Positions 1 through 7,914 of a stretch of DNA of 9,686 nucleotides are shown here, piece after piece. The notes below the pieces were generated by a model that was given only the letters and a program-made list of their open reading frames with translations, made no database searches and had not been told where the DNA came from. The first letter of the stretch is position 1; each line of letters opens with the position of its first letter. The position numbers and the translations under genes are program-made. The stretch comes from an uncultured bacterium (GTDB lineage: Bacteria; Bacteroidota; Bacteroidia; Bacteroidales; Paludibacteraceae): contig CAMTOX010000046.1 of the NCBI GenBank assembly GCA_947074225.1, positions 1 through 9,686 of the forward strand. The letters are read 5' to 3'.

Positions 1-48
1 CGAGATTTCTGAATGTGACTGGAGTTCAGACGTGTGCTCTTCCGATCT
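1..48. other. Illumina TruSeq adapter/index contamination at contig end
   Basis: This stretch is a synthetic sequencing oligo, not genome. Bases 15-48 match the TruSeq read-2/index adapter (it opens GTGACTGGAGTTCAGACG and ends GCTCTTCCGATCT). Bases 1-6 (CGAGAT) match the end of the P7 part of the same oligo. Between them, bases 7-14 (TTCTGAAT) sit exactly where the 8-base i7 index belongs; the reverse complement, ATTCAGAA, is from memory the TruSeq HT D705 index. All three blocks are in the right order with no gap. Genomic sequence starts at about base 49. Any reading frame that begins before base 49, such as one using the GTG at 32, is an artefact. Confidence 0.98.
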
Positions 49-844
49 GAACTTTCCAGGTTACCCCCAAGGAATAGATGGTAACATGATGATGGCCGAT
101 TTCCGTGCACAAGCAGAACGTTTTGGTACCGATATCCGATTTGGCATTGTCACTTCAGTAGACTTCTCAGGTCACCCTCATAAAGTTGTTATTGATGGTG
201 AGACCACCATTGAAGCGGACTCTGTAGTGATAGCAACGGGTGCAACAGCAAAATATTTAGGTTTACCCGATGAGATTCGTTTCCAAGGTAAAGGTGTATC
301 GGCTTGTGCCACATGCGATGGTTTCTTCTATCGTAAGAAACGTGTTGCTGTAGTTGGCGGTGGCGATACTGCTTGCGAAGAGGCTATCTACTTAGCTAGT
401 CTTTGCGAAAAGGTCTATTTAATTGTACGCAAACCATTCCTACGTGCTTCTAAAATCATGCAAGATCGCGTATTGAACACCGAAAATATTGAAGTATTGT
501 TCGAACATAACACCCTATCGCTTGGTGGTGAGGAGTATTTGGAAAGTGCTTTATTAGTGAAACGTAAAGGAGAAGCCGACGAGAGCGTTGTAGAGATAAA
601 AATAGACGGATTCTTCTTGGCTATTGGTCACCACCCAAATTCGGAGGTTTTCAAACCTTATATCAACACTGACGAAGAAGGGTATATCATTACTTCGCCT
701 GCTAACACTCCTCGCACCAATGTACGTGGTGTATTTGCTGCCGGCGACGTTGCCGACAATGTGTACCGTCAGGCAGTAGTGGCTGCTGGTAGTGGTTGTA
801 AAGCGGCTATGGAAGTAGAACGTTTCTTAAGTGGTTTAGAATAA
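49..844 (+). CDS. trxB: Thioredoxin reductase (NADPH), 5'-truncated by contig end
   Basis: FAD-dependent thioredoxin-disulfide reductase of the cytoplasmic thioredoxin system; it passes electrons from NADPH through FAD and a CxxC pair to thioredoxin. The first whole genomic codon is Asn at 50-52 (NFPGYPQGIDG), followed by about 264 residues to the TAA at 842-844. The redox motif CATC (within SACATCDGFFYR) is at 305-316. The NADPH-binding motif GGGDTA is at 356-373, and the C-terminal FAD motif GVFAAGDVADNVYRQA is near 728-775. Compared with E. coli TrxB from memory, about 51 N-terminal residues are missing, including the first FAD-binding GxGxxG motif. The missing part is lost at the adapter junction, so this is not a biological pseudogene. 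The NADPH 2'-phosphate region reads VRKPFLR where E. coli has HRRDGFR. It is a housekeeping gene, convergent with the polysaccharide operon to its right. Confidence 0.96.
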
Positions 845-911
845 CAAAAACAGATACCATTCGTGAATAGTATGTCACGGTAGATAATGAGTTTTGTTAC
901 GACAACTTAAT

Positions 912-961
912 TATAAACATAGAGGGATGACTTTTAAATAAGTCATCCCTCTATGTTTATA
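912..961. terminator. Bidirectional terminator hairpin between convergent genes
   Basis: A perfect inverted repeat: left arm 912-933, loop TTAAAT at 934-939, right arm 940-961, giving 22 uninterrupted base pairs. The inner stem reads AGAGGGATGACTT on the left arm. It lies between the end of trxB (844, + strand) and the end of the TagF-like gene (972, - strand), which suits a terminator shared by both transcripts. There is no long T-run on either side beyond the A/T-rich outer stem (ATAAAC/GTTTAT), so strict rho-independent geometry is only partly met. The position is seen directly; termination is inferred. Confidence 0.82.
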
Positions 962-971
962 GTGTTGCCAT

Positions 972-2171
972 TTAAAGGCTCTTTACTTGAGCAGTATGTT
1001 GTAAAATTGCTTTACAAACATCGCCTTGCATGGAGTTACCCCAAAACTTGGTGAGAATATCCTCACGTTCTTGTGGGTTTATACCATAAGTTTTATGCTC
1101 AATAATCTCTAATAATGCTGAGAAATTATTGGCCACCTTCCCTACTGTATTCTCATTGAATGGATAGTAGAAGTCGCGGTCGTTAATATAATCATCATAA
1201 TCATAGATATAGAGAATAACATCTTTTTGCGGCATTAAGATATAGTCATATAGAATAGATGAATAATCAGTCACCAATACATGAGTATAAGGCAATATGG
1301 CATAAGTATCGATATTAGCAGTAATGAAGTGCAGGTTATGATATTGCTCGAATATTTTACTATCCACAAGGGTATTCGCATGAGGTTTCATCAGCATAAT
1401 TGCATTTTGCTTTGCTAAAGCATCATTGAGCTGTTGCAAATTAAAATTCTGCACAAATACCTCGCGTTGCGAATCTCTCCATGTAGGCATATAGATATAA
1501 ACCGTGTCGTATTGCTTAATCTTCTCAATAAGTTGTTTTACCGGCTCTGCTTCGTATCGTTGAATAAATTGTTCTCTCTCTGCCTCATTATCTAATAAAA
1601 TGGTATTTCTAGGATAACCTAAATCTAAGCATTTCTGCATTGGTATGCGAAAAGCTTTGGCAAACATTTGCGATTGAAACGGTGTGGTAGAGATTAAATA
1701 ATTGGGACGCCTAAAACATTCCGGGTGATAATAGCACTCCCAAAAGTTCTTTTCTACATAACGTTTAGCCAATGCCCCTGAGTCGATATTAAACTCGCAT
1801 TTCTTTAAACCTACCCCATGCCAAAGGTCGGTAACAACGGCATTACCCGAAAGGCAGAACATAATATCGGAAGTATAGCAGTTGATATACCAAAATTTAG
1901 AAGTCAAGGCATGCCATATACCTGCCGGCGATGCCACAAAGTGTGCCTTAAGACCTAATGAACGAATAAGCCCTACGGTATTTCTATTTGGCGAGATCCA
2001 ACAAATGTCGTAATCTTTTAAATAGGTACTGGCATAGATGAATAGGTATTTAGCATTATCGTTAAAGGCTCCTCTAAAACTTCCAAAAGCAATCTTCTTT
2101 TTAGAACGTGGAACCAAAAAAGAGAATGGATAGAAGATATAACAAATGAGGTATAGCAAAAATTTCATCAT
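972..2171 (-). CDS. CDP-glycerol/CDP-ribitol phosphotransferase family protein (TagF/TarL-like)
   Basis: A 399-residue member of the CDP-glycerol glycerophosphotransferase family (Glyphos_transf), whose members move glycerol- or ribitol-phosphate from a CDP donor to a glycan or polyol-phosphate chain at the inner face of the membrane. Family landmarks appear in order: a hydrophobic, membrane-associating N-terminus (residues 3-20, followed by RSKKK), DLWHGVGLKK (115-124, with the conserved His118), GYPRN (185-189), PTWRD (229-233), KPH (262-264) and VTDYSSILYDY (300-310), then the aromatic YDYDDYINDRDFYYPF segment. It covers the catalytic domain only, shorter than long polymerases, so it could add a single unit or build a polymer. 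It follows the CDP-ribitol synthase gene after 5 bases, so ribitol-phosphate is the likely cargo, by context. Met1 and Met2 are both possible starts. It is the last gene of the operon, ending just before the terminator hairpin. Confidence 0.9.
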   Translation of the reverse strand: MMKFLLYLICYIFYPFSFLVPRSKKKIAFGSFRGAFNDNAKYLFIYASTYLKDYDICWISPNRNTVGLIRSLGLKAHFVASPAGIWHALTSKFWYINCYTSDIMFCLSGNAVVTDLWHGVGLKKCEFNIDSGALAKRYVEKNFWECYYHPECFRRPNYLISTTPFQSQMFAKAFRIPMQKCLDLGYPRNTILLDNEAEREQFIQRYEAEPVKQLIEKIKQYDTVYIYMPTWRDSQREVFVQNFNLQQLNDALAKQNAIMLMKPHANTLVDSKIFEQYHNLHFITANIDTYAILPYTHVLVTDYSSILYDYILMPQKDVILYIYDYDDYINDRDFYYPFNENTVGKVANNFSALLEIIEHKTYGINPQEREDILTKFWGNSMQGDVCKAILQHTAQVKSL

Positions 2172-2176
2172 GTGAA

Positions 2177-3541
2177 CTATTTATTAATTTTTACGTCGAT
2201 AACCTGTCCGGTTATGTTAGAGAGTAAAGTTTTTATAGAGTCTCTTGCTACAGTCTTAGCATCGAGTAATGTATGTTCAGGTTCAATACCAAAGTTGTGA
2301 GTACGCATAGGCGTTTTAGTTCTCTCTGGGTTTATAGCGTTTATACAAATGCCTTCACCCTCCCACTCTTGTGCTAAGGCTTGTACAAAGTTTACTACAG
2401 CAGCCTTAGTTGAGGAGTATAGGGCATAAAACGCACGACCACGTGTATATGAACTTGAGGTATAGAAGAGCATATGTCCTTGTGTTTTACTTAAATAGGG
2501 ATAACTCTCTATGGCTACATTGACCATGCCAGTATAGTTTATAGCGATAATATTTTCTATATCTACTGCCGACATAGAGTTGAAAGTTTGTTTATAAAGC
2601 ACGGCAGCACTATTAACAACAAAGTCAATACGCCCCTCTTTTTCAAACACACTTTTCAGTGCTTTGCTTACCTGTTGGCGAATGGTTATATCTGTATTAT
2701 TCTCGCTTCTGGAGAACGAGTATACTTTAGCACCATATTGTTTAGCCTCATTAACTACCGATTCGCCAATACCTGACGAACCGCCAAATACTACCATTAC
2801 TTTGTTATTTAGCGTATTGAAGTCGCACTGATTTTGAAGTTCTGTAGACCTAAGTTGAAATAGTTTATCAAGTATATAAACATCTTCTTTATAGGTAAGT
2901 TTAATATTACTCTCCTCGCCAAGGACCACATAGACTTTCTCTTGTGGTAAATATCTTACAACAACACCACAATCGTCGGTCGAGATGAAGTTAGGATCTT
3001 TTAATCCAATCTCATAAGCTTTGGTAATGGTTTCAATATGGAAAGCTTGTGGTGTTTGACCTCTACGCAGTAGCTTTCTATTTGGAATAGAGCTAATATA
3101 CTCCCCCTGCTCATTCACCTCCACAATGGTATCAGTGGCCGGTACTGCCACATCAATGGCTTTATGAGTATTCAATGCTGCTATGACATCAGTAATAATA
3201 CGTTGGCTTACTAAAGGTCGCACAGCATCGTGAAAGATTAGTCGCGTATCTTTTTGTGAAGCATATGCTTTTATAGCTACCAAACTTGAGTCGTAACGTT
3301 CACTTCCACCTTTAAGAATCTTCTTTACCTTTAGCCAGTTATTAGCGAGTATTAATTCTTCAATTTTCAGAAGAAATAAAGGGTGCACAACTACGGCAAT
3401 CTCATCAATACCGGCATGATGCTCAAAGGCATCGATAGAGTGCTCTATAATGGTTTTTCCAGCAACTTTAAAGAACTGTTTGGGTGTTTCGTTGCCTAAA
3501 CGCGAGCCTACACCTCCGGCTAATATTACTGCAACATTCAT
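2177..3541 (-). CDS. Bifunctional CDP-ribitol synthase (ribitol-5-P cytidylyltransferase + ribulose-5-P reductase)
   Basis: A 454-residue two-domain protein with the layout of Haemophilus influenzae Acs1/Bcs1, which reduces D-ribulose-5-phosphate to ribitol-5-phosphate and couples it to CTP to give CDP-ribitol. Residues 1 to about 235 are an IspD/TarI-type cytidylyltransferase: LAGGVGSRLG (7-16), PKQFF (20-24), HDAVRP (104-109), VAVPATDTIVEV (131-142), RRGQTPQAF (159-167) and SNIKLT (211-216). Residues from about 245 are a short-chain dehydrogenase: nucleotide-binding GGSSGIG (253-259), Ser362 and the YSSTK catalytic pair (Tyr375, Lys379), then NPERTKTP (404-411). The extra SDR domain and the VPATDT motif argue against plain IspD of isoprenoid synthesis. 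The start at 3541 puts the cytidylyltransferase motif at the normal position. The gap to the TagF-like gene downstream is only 5 bases, so the pair is probably co-translated as donor synthesis plus transfer. Confidence 0.93.
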   Translation of the reverse strand: MNVAVILAGGVGSRLGNETPKQFFKVAGKTIIEHSIDAFEHHAGIDEIAVVVHPLFLLKIEELILANNWLKVKKILKGGSERYDSSLVAIKAYASQKDTRLIFHDAVRPLVSQRIITDVIAALNTHKAIDVAVPATDTIVEVNEQGEYISSIPNRKLLRRGQTPQAFHIETITKAYEIGLKDPNFISTDDCGVVVRYLPQEKVYVVLGEESNIKLTYKEDVYILDKLFQLRSTELQNQCDFNTLNNKVMVVFGGSSGIGESVVNEAKQYGAKVYSFSRSENNTDITIRQQVSKALKSVFEKEGRIDFVVNSAAVLYKQTFNSMSAVDIENIIAINYTGMVNVAIESYPYLSKTQGHMLFYTSSSYTRGRAFYALYSSTKAAVVNFVQALAQEWEGEGICINAINPERTKTPMRTHNFGIEPEHTLLDAKTVARDSIKTLLSNITGQVIDVKINK

Positions 3542-3576
3542 GTTTATGGTTTAAAGATTGGATAAGTAAAGTATAA

Positions 3577-4494
3577 TTATTGTTTAGTATTCTTTGATAA
3601 GAGTCCTTTAGTAACATACCACCTAAAGAGTACTAATATGTTTGCTATAGCTATTTTCCCTCTTAAGAGATAGAGCAGCCACAGAACACAAGTGGCACAC
3701 CATTTAATGGCTTCAGCAACTAATCTTTTAAGATATGCCACTTTGCCAAATTTTAAGCACCTCAGTTTCTCACTCATGCCAACGCCTAAAGCCATCTTTA
3801 TGATATACTCTTTAGTGGTTCGCTGTGGTGGAATAACATGTTGTACGAAGACTTTTGGGAAATAGTAGATTTTATTATTAATTTGGCGTAGACGCAAGAA
3901 AAGATCTTTCTCCTCTCCAGCCATCAAATTCTTATAGGTTCTTCCCAATTGTGTATTGAAATTTCCTACTAAATTTAATGCACTCTTCTTAATTCCCATA
4001 TTTGCTCCTATGGGATATTTATTGTCTTTAAAGAGAGTTACATTATTGCCAAGGTTAATGGCCGATACCCACGAATAGGTCCATGAGCAGAGCCATGCAG
4101 GAGTAATGCCCGATTCAAATAGTGGTGCTATACGTCCGCCAAAAGCTATGGCATCAGGGTAATGGGCTAAGTATTGGTCTAACTGTACCAGATAATCTTG
4201 AGCAATAAAGGAGTCGTCGTCCAAGAAGATTAAGAAATCTCCTTGTGCTTCAACAATGCCTCTATTTCTGGCATAAGAAAGTCCTTGGTTTTTCTCGAGA
4301 AAGTAGCGAAAAGTAACCTCGGGATAGAGATTAGCAAAGTCTTGACATAAACTTTGTGTGGTATCACTACTGTTATTATCAATCACTAATAGTTCATACC
4401 TACTCTTATCAAAACTATTATGAGCAATATGCTCTAAAGTTTGATAGATAAATTTATCGCGATTGTAGGTACAAACTATTAATGAATAGGTCAT
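3577..4494 (-). CDS. Family 2 glycosyltransferase (GT-A fold)
   Basis: A 305-residue inverting glycosyltransferase likely adding one sugar to a lipid-linked surface-glycan intermediate at the cytoplasmic membrane. The N-terminus (YSLIVCTYNR) is the classic GT2 first strand, followed by VIDNNSSD (38-44), NQGLSYARNRG (69-79) and the metal/nucleotide motif FLDDDSF (90-96, Asp92-94). GEEKDLFLRL (193-202) fits the acceptor-site E/D motif. Residues 262-293 are hydrophobic, suggesting a C-terminal membrane-associated segment. The frame stays open upstream to an ATG at 4563, but that start would overlap the YfhO gene by 53 bases and add 23 residues unlike the family. The ATG at 4494 begins directly at the first strand and leaves a 16-base gap after the YfhO stop, so I chose it. 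Donor and acceptor sugars cannot be told from sequence. Confidence 0.91.
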   Translation of the reverse strand: MTYSLIVCTYNRDKFIYQTLEHIAHNSFDKSRYELLVIDNNSSDTTQSLCQDFANLYPEVTFRYFLEKNQGLSYARNRGIVEAQGDFLIFLDDDSFIAQDYLVQLDQYLAHYPDAIAFGGRIAPLFESGITPAWLCSWTYSWVSAINLGNNVTLFKDNKYPIGANMGIKKSALNLVGNFNTQLGRTYKNLMAGEEKDLFLRLRQINNKIYYFPKVFVQHVIPPQRTTKEYIIKMALGVGMSEKLRCLKFGKVAYLKRLVAEAIKWCATCVLWLLYLLRGKIAIANILVLFRWYVTKGLLSKNTKQ

Positions 4495-4510
4495 AAGAGA
4501 TGATTTTGGA

Positions 4511-6946
4511 TTATTCTGAAACCTCTTTCTTATTGCGTTTACGTCGTACAACAGCAATGACAATAAGCGAGATAAATACTAATACCACTAATACAGAACC
4601 AACAATAGAATATATGGTCGATGTTAAATATACTTCGTCCACACATTTAAACTCTATGGTGTGTTTACCAGCGGGAATTTCTACTCCTCTTAAAATATAG
4701 TCCACTCTTACTAATGGTGCTTCTACCCCATCAATATAGACTTTCCAAGTTTTATAGAACACTTCTGAGAATACCGCCAGATGTGTTTCGTTAGAATACG
4801 ATTCGTAAAGAAGTTCGCCTGGGTTTAGAATTTCAACCAATTTAATAGTTGCTGTAGAGTCGTCCGACGCAGGTTTTATGTTGTTCGATAAATCTTTACG
4901 CCATACAGTATCTATTACAGCAGTTTTAGTAAGGTCAATATCGGCAATAGCATGAATCTCTTCATCTGGAGTATCTACCCATTTTATATTGTCAACAAAC
5001 CATACATTACCATAAGTATCTGGATTTACTTGTACACGATTACCTTGTTCTGTAGGAACAATGATATAGCGCGTGTTAAGCATATTGAGAATATTAGGGT
5101 TCAAATTTCTTGAGAAATAGAAGTCGATAATATCCTGATAACGGCGCAGTTTTGCAGGACTATAACCACCTACTGATTTATGGAAATAAGAGGTATTAGA
5201 CTCATTAAATGTACTTGTTGCAAGATTCAATACACGGTAGTTAGGATCTTTATCTTGAAGAATATACTGATCTATTTCAGAAGGAACGAAGGCTTTCGCT
5301 TTAGATTTAGGCACAAAAGAATCTTGATTTAAGAAACGTTTATCTACTCCCCATAGGTCGATAAAGATTAACAAAGCTAAAGCAGCTAAGAAATAGTGAC
5401 TTGGGAATGATTTCTTAATGTAGAACCATATTAATGCCGCTGCAATGAGTATAAAGGCAAACGATCGCCATGCATCGGCAACAAGTAAGTCCTTCCTATC
5501 TTCTCTAAACGCCTCAACAAGCCATTCAGGATAGTTAGCATCAGAAAAAGAGTCAAATGAGAATAATGACCCTCCGAAAAGTGCAAAAAAGAGTGTAATT
5601 GCAAGCGTTACCCCAGCAGATATATACAAAGGTTTTAGTAGTTCTTTCTTATCTACATCACTACTCATTACTCTTCGAATGGCCAATATTGCCATTGTTA
5701 CCATGGTAAGCGATGCTATAACCAAAGCCATAGATGGTGTACGGAATTTGTTATAGAGAGGTAAATAATGGAATAAGAAGTCGTTTAGAGGCATAAAGTG
5801 ACGCCCCCAAGCAAAGATAAACGATACTACAGTAGCAGCGAGAATCCACCAGCGGTCTGGTCCTCGGCAAATCATCATTCCGAAAAGGAATAAGAAGCAT
5901 ATTATAGCTCCTATATAAACAGGCCCAGAGGTAAATGGCTGATCGCCCCAATACATTGGGGCATATTTTACAAATTGATTCGCTTGTCCGGAGTTACGAA
6001 GTACCTCGTAAGTTTTAGAATCTTTACCCAAGTTGTAATGAGAACTTGCACCGTAGATATTTGGAATAAGCAGTGTGAAAGTCTCCGCCTTGCCATAACT
6101 CCATTGGTATGCATAGTCAATATCCAATCCCGACGACTCTTTCTCACCATCAGGATTAGTCTTCAATACCGCTCCCCCACGCATAGTTTCCTTAGCAAAG
6201 TCCATGGTAGGAATAAGTTTATCGGCAGCTGGTAATACTGCCAACATAGCTACAAGGATAAGAATGATAGATGATTTAGAGAAATCCATTAACTGGTGCT
6301 TACGTAGAGCATCAATTAAATAGACTACAGCTAAACATATAATGACCAAAATAAGGTAATAACTAATTTGTTGGTGATTCCACAACACATTAAGACCAGT
6401 GAACAATAGTGTTATAGCAATACCCCAGAGGTATTTTTTTCGATAACATAAAATAATACCTCCTAAAACTGGAGCCATAGTAGCAATAACATATGCCTTA
6501 CTAACGTGACCTGCATCTATAATAATTAAATTGTAGGAGCCTAAAGCATAGGCCACAGCACCAAGCATACTCAACCAAGGGTTACACCCTAAAGCTAACA
6601 TAAAGATATAAAAGCCTAAAAGAATAACAAAGAAAGCAGCTAAAGTATTGGCAGGGAGTCCCATGAACATAATGGGCTGCACCTTCTTAAATATATTATG
6701 ATTTTCAGGTGAGAAGGCATAGTTTGCCGGCATACCAGAGAACATAGCATTAGACCAATAAGCTGTTTCGCCAGTCTTATTATAATGCTCGCGCACATCA
6801 TGCCCCCATCCTCGGTAACTCTTCACGTCGCCTTGTACCAAATCTTTATTCTCAAATACTATGGGATAAAAATAGGTTAAGGTTAATCCTAAGAATAGCA
6901 CTAAGGCAATTAAGTGTGGATAGATAGATTTAAAATTGATTTTCAT
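4511..6946 (-). CDS. YfhO-family multi-pass membrane protein (putative GT-C glycosyltransferase)
   Basis: An 811-residue integral membrane protein of the YfhO family, common in Bacteroidota. By eye it has about 14 hydrophobic segments, including 11-30, 98-119, 126-142, 150-167, 172-188, 196-213, 225-241, 340-360, 367-383, 404-424, 438-459, 494-512, 517-533 and a final helix at 778-801 followed by the basic tail RRKRNKK. A large soluble, probably periplasmic region spans about 535-775. The first loop has acidic positions (QGD at 38-40, GHD at 48-50), as expected for polytopic GT-C enzymes using polyprenyl-phosphate sugars. Firmicute YfhO proteins are linked to glycosylation of teichoic acids. 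Here it sits in an operon with polyol-phosphate genes, which fits glycosylation of a surface polymer. The role is inferred; many Bacteroidota YfhO proteins have no known function. It starts 7 bases after the preceding gene. Confidence 0.85.
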   Translation of the reverse strand: MKINFKSIYPHLIALVLFLGLTLTYFYPIVFENKDLVQGDVKSYRGWGHDVREHYNKTGETAYWSNAMFSGMPANYAFSPENHNIFKKVQPIMFMGLPANTLAAFFVILLGFYIFMLALGCNPWLSMLGAVAYALGSYNLIIIDAGHVSKAYVIATMAPVLGGIILCYRKKYLWGIAITLLFTGLNVLWNHQQISYYLILVIICLAVVYLIDALRKHQLMDFSKSSIILILVAMLAVLPAADKLIPTMDFAKETMRGGAVLKTNPDGEKESSGLDIDYAYQWSYGKAETFTLLIPNIYGASSHYNLGKDSKTYEVLRNSGQANQFVKYAPMYWGDQPFTSGPVYIGAIICFLFLFGMMICRGPDRWWILAATVVSFIFAWGRHFMPLNDFLFHYLPLYNKFRTPSMALVIASLTMVTMAILAIRRVMSSDVDKKELLKPLYISAGVTLAITLFFALFGGSLFSFDSFSDANYPEWLVEAFREDRKDLLVADAWRSFAFILIAAALIWFYIKKSFPSHYFLAALALLIFIDLWGVDKRFLNQDSFVPKSKAKAFVPSEIDQYILQDKDPNYRVLNLATSTFNESNTSYFHKSVGGYSPAKLRRYQDIIDFYFSRNLNPNILNMLNTRYIIVPTEQGNRVQVNPDTYGNVWFVDNIKWVDTPDEEIHAIADIDLTKTAVIDTVWRKDLSNNIKPASDDSTATIKLVEILNPGELLYESYSNETHLAVFSEVFYKTWKVYIDGVEAPLVRVDYILRGVEIPAGKHTIEFKCVDEVYLTSTIYSIVGSVLVVLVFISLIVIAVVRRKRNKKEVSE

Positions 6947-6953
6947 ATAATAA

Positions 6954-7853
6954 TTATTTATTTATTTGCATCATTTCAAGACCTTGTTTCAATGATATTT
7001 TTGGTTCCCAATCTATGGCTTTGCTATTTTGTTGTAATGGAGCAATAGCTTTCATAACATCTAAAGGTCGGTAAGGAATACCTCCCCACCTTATATTACA
7101 ATTCTGATTTGTAAGTAATTCTATTTGATTTGCCAACTCTCGAATTGTAGTACCTATGCCTGTACCCAAATAGAAGTTCGCTCCATTGGAAAAGGTTTCC
7201 AATTGTGAGAAACTCTTTAATAGTTGAACAAAGAAGTTCACGACATCGTCAATATGAATAAAATCTAAGCATTGTTCACCTTTTGTCATCTTAATAGGCA
7301 CAGGACTATTTATAGACTCAATAATATAATCAATAATCTTCTTATTCTTATCGACACCTCCATACACAGTGTATGGAACTACTGTAAGGTATTTGAATTG
7401 AAAACTATCGGCATAGAAATCTAAGAAGTGACGAAAGGCCGATTTAGTAGCAGTATATAAATAAGCATCTTTAATTTGCTCTACTCCTAATCTATACTCT
7501 GCAAAAGAGCCTACATTGACAAATAGTTTTAAGTTGTTCGTTTTGGACAATGCCGAAAGAAGTTCTATACCATAAGTAACATTGGCTTCTATAATAGGTT
7601 TTATTATATCATCATCACAACGGCTTGTAGATAAGGTAGCTAAATGAAAGACCACTTCCGGTTGAAACTCAAGAATAGAGTCGCATAGATTATGAGTTGA
7701 TCTGTGCTGACACTGCCTCTGCTGAAAAAGGGAGGCCGCCTTATCCACATCTCTATTAAGTGTCATGATTTCTATATCTGGATAGCATGACAACAGAGTG
7801 GGAATAAGATGTCGTCCAAAGTAGCCGGTAGCCCCTGTTATTAATAGTCTCAT
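6954..7853 (-). CDS. NAD(P)-dependent nucleotide-sugar 4-reductase/epimerase (RfbJ-like, extended SDR)
   Basis: A 299-residue extended short-chain dehydrogenase acting on nucleotide sugars. The Rossmann motif TGATGYFG is at residues 6-13, FHLAT at 69-73, a catalytic Ser at 116 (NVGSFAEY) and the YTATK pair at Tyr133/Lys137. The second half has VVPYTVYGG (158-166), TKGEQCLDFIHIDDVV (190-205) and a C-terminal W-x-P-x-x-x-L substrate region (282-288). Length and motifs are close to Salmonella CDP-abequose synthase (RfbJ, 299 residues, from memory), a 4-ketoreductase. With CDP-glucose 4,6-dehydratase and an epimerase just upstream, the likely job is the last step, reducing a CDP-4-keto-6-deoxyhexose. 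A 4-epimerase or 2-epimerase activity cannot be excluded. The gap to the cupin gene upstream is 61 bases, the largest in this operon; I saw no Bacteroidota TAnnTTTG promoter element in it. Confidence 0.85.
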   Translation of the reverse strand: MRLLITGATGYFGRHLIPTLLSCYPDIEIMTLNRDVDKAASLFQQRQCQHRSTHNLCDSILEFQPEVVFHLATLSTSRCDDDIIKPIIEANVTYGIELLSALSKTNNLKLFVNVGSFAEYRLGVEQIKDAYLYTATKSAFRHFLDFYADSFQFKYLTVVPYTVYGGVDKNKKIIDYIIESINSPVPIKMTKGEQCLDFIHIDDVVNFFVQLLKSFSQLETFSNGANFYLGTGIGTTIRELANQIELLTNQNCNIRWGGIPYRPLDVMKAIAPLQQNSKAIDWEPKISLKQGLEMMQINK

Positions 7854-7914
7854 CTCAATATGTTCCGTTACTTAATTTCTAAATCTGTTTATAGTAGGTT
7901 ATAATAAAACTTAT

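Noticed and set aside
32..49. GTG start for trxB at base 32, giving N-terminal MCSSDL
   Set aside because: The codons lie inside the Illumina adapter; the true start of trxB is off the contig.
842..899. Possible second stem-loop: TAACAAAA at 842-849 pairing with TTTTGTTA at 892-899
   Set aside because: Only 8 A/T-rich base pairs with a 42-base loop; too weak to call, and the strong hairpin follows.
2177..3541. Annotation as IspD (isoprenoid pathway)
   Set aside because: The N-terminal domain is IspD-like, but the fused SDR domain, the VPATDT motif and the adjacent TagF-like gene point to CDP-ribitol synthesis.
5975..6235. Open frame of 86 codons on the + strand, and similar short frames at 2588-2776, 4500-4700, 8928-9161 and 9177-9359
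   Set aside because: They lie antisense inside well-supported genes and show no recognisable domain or composition of their own.
7854..7914. Internal promoter in the 61-base gap before the RfbJ-like gene
   Set aside because: AT-rich, but no TAnnTTTG or TTTG pair in the right spacing was seen on the - strand.
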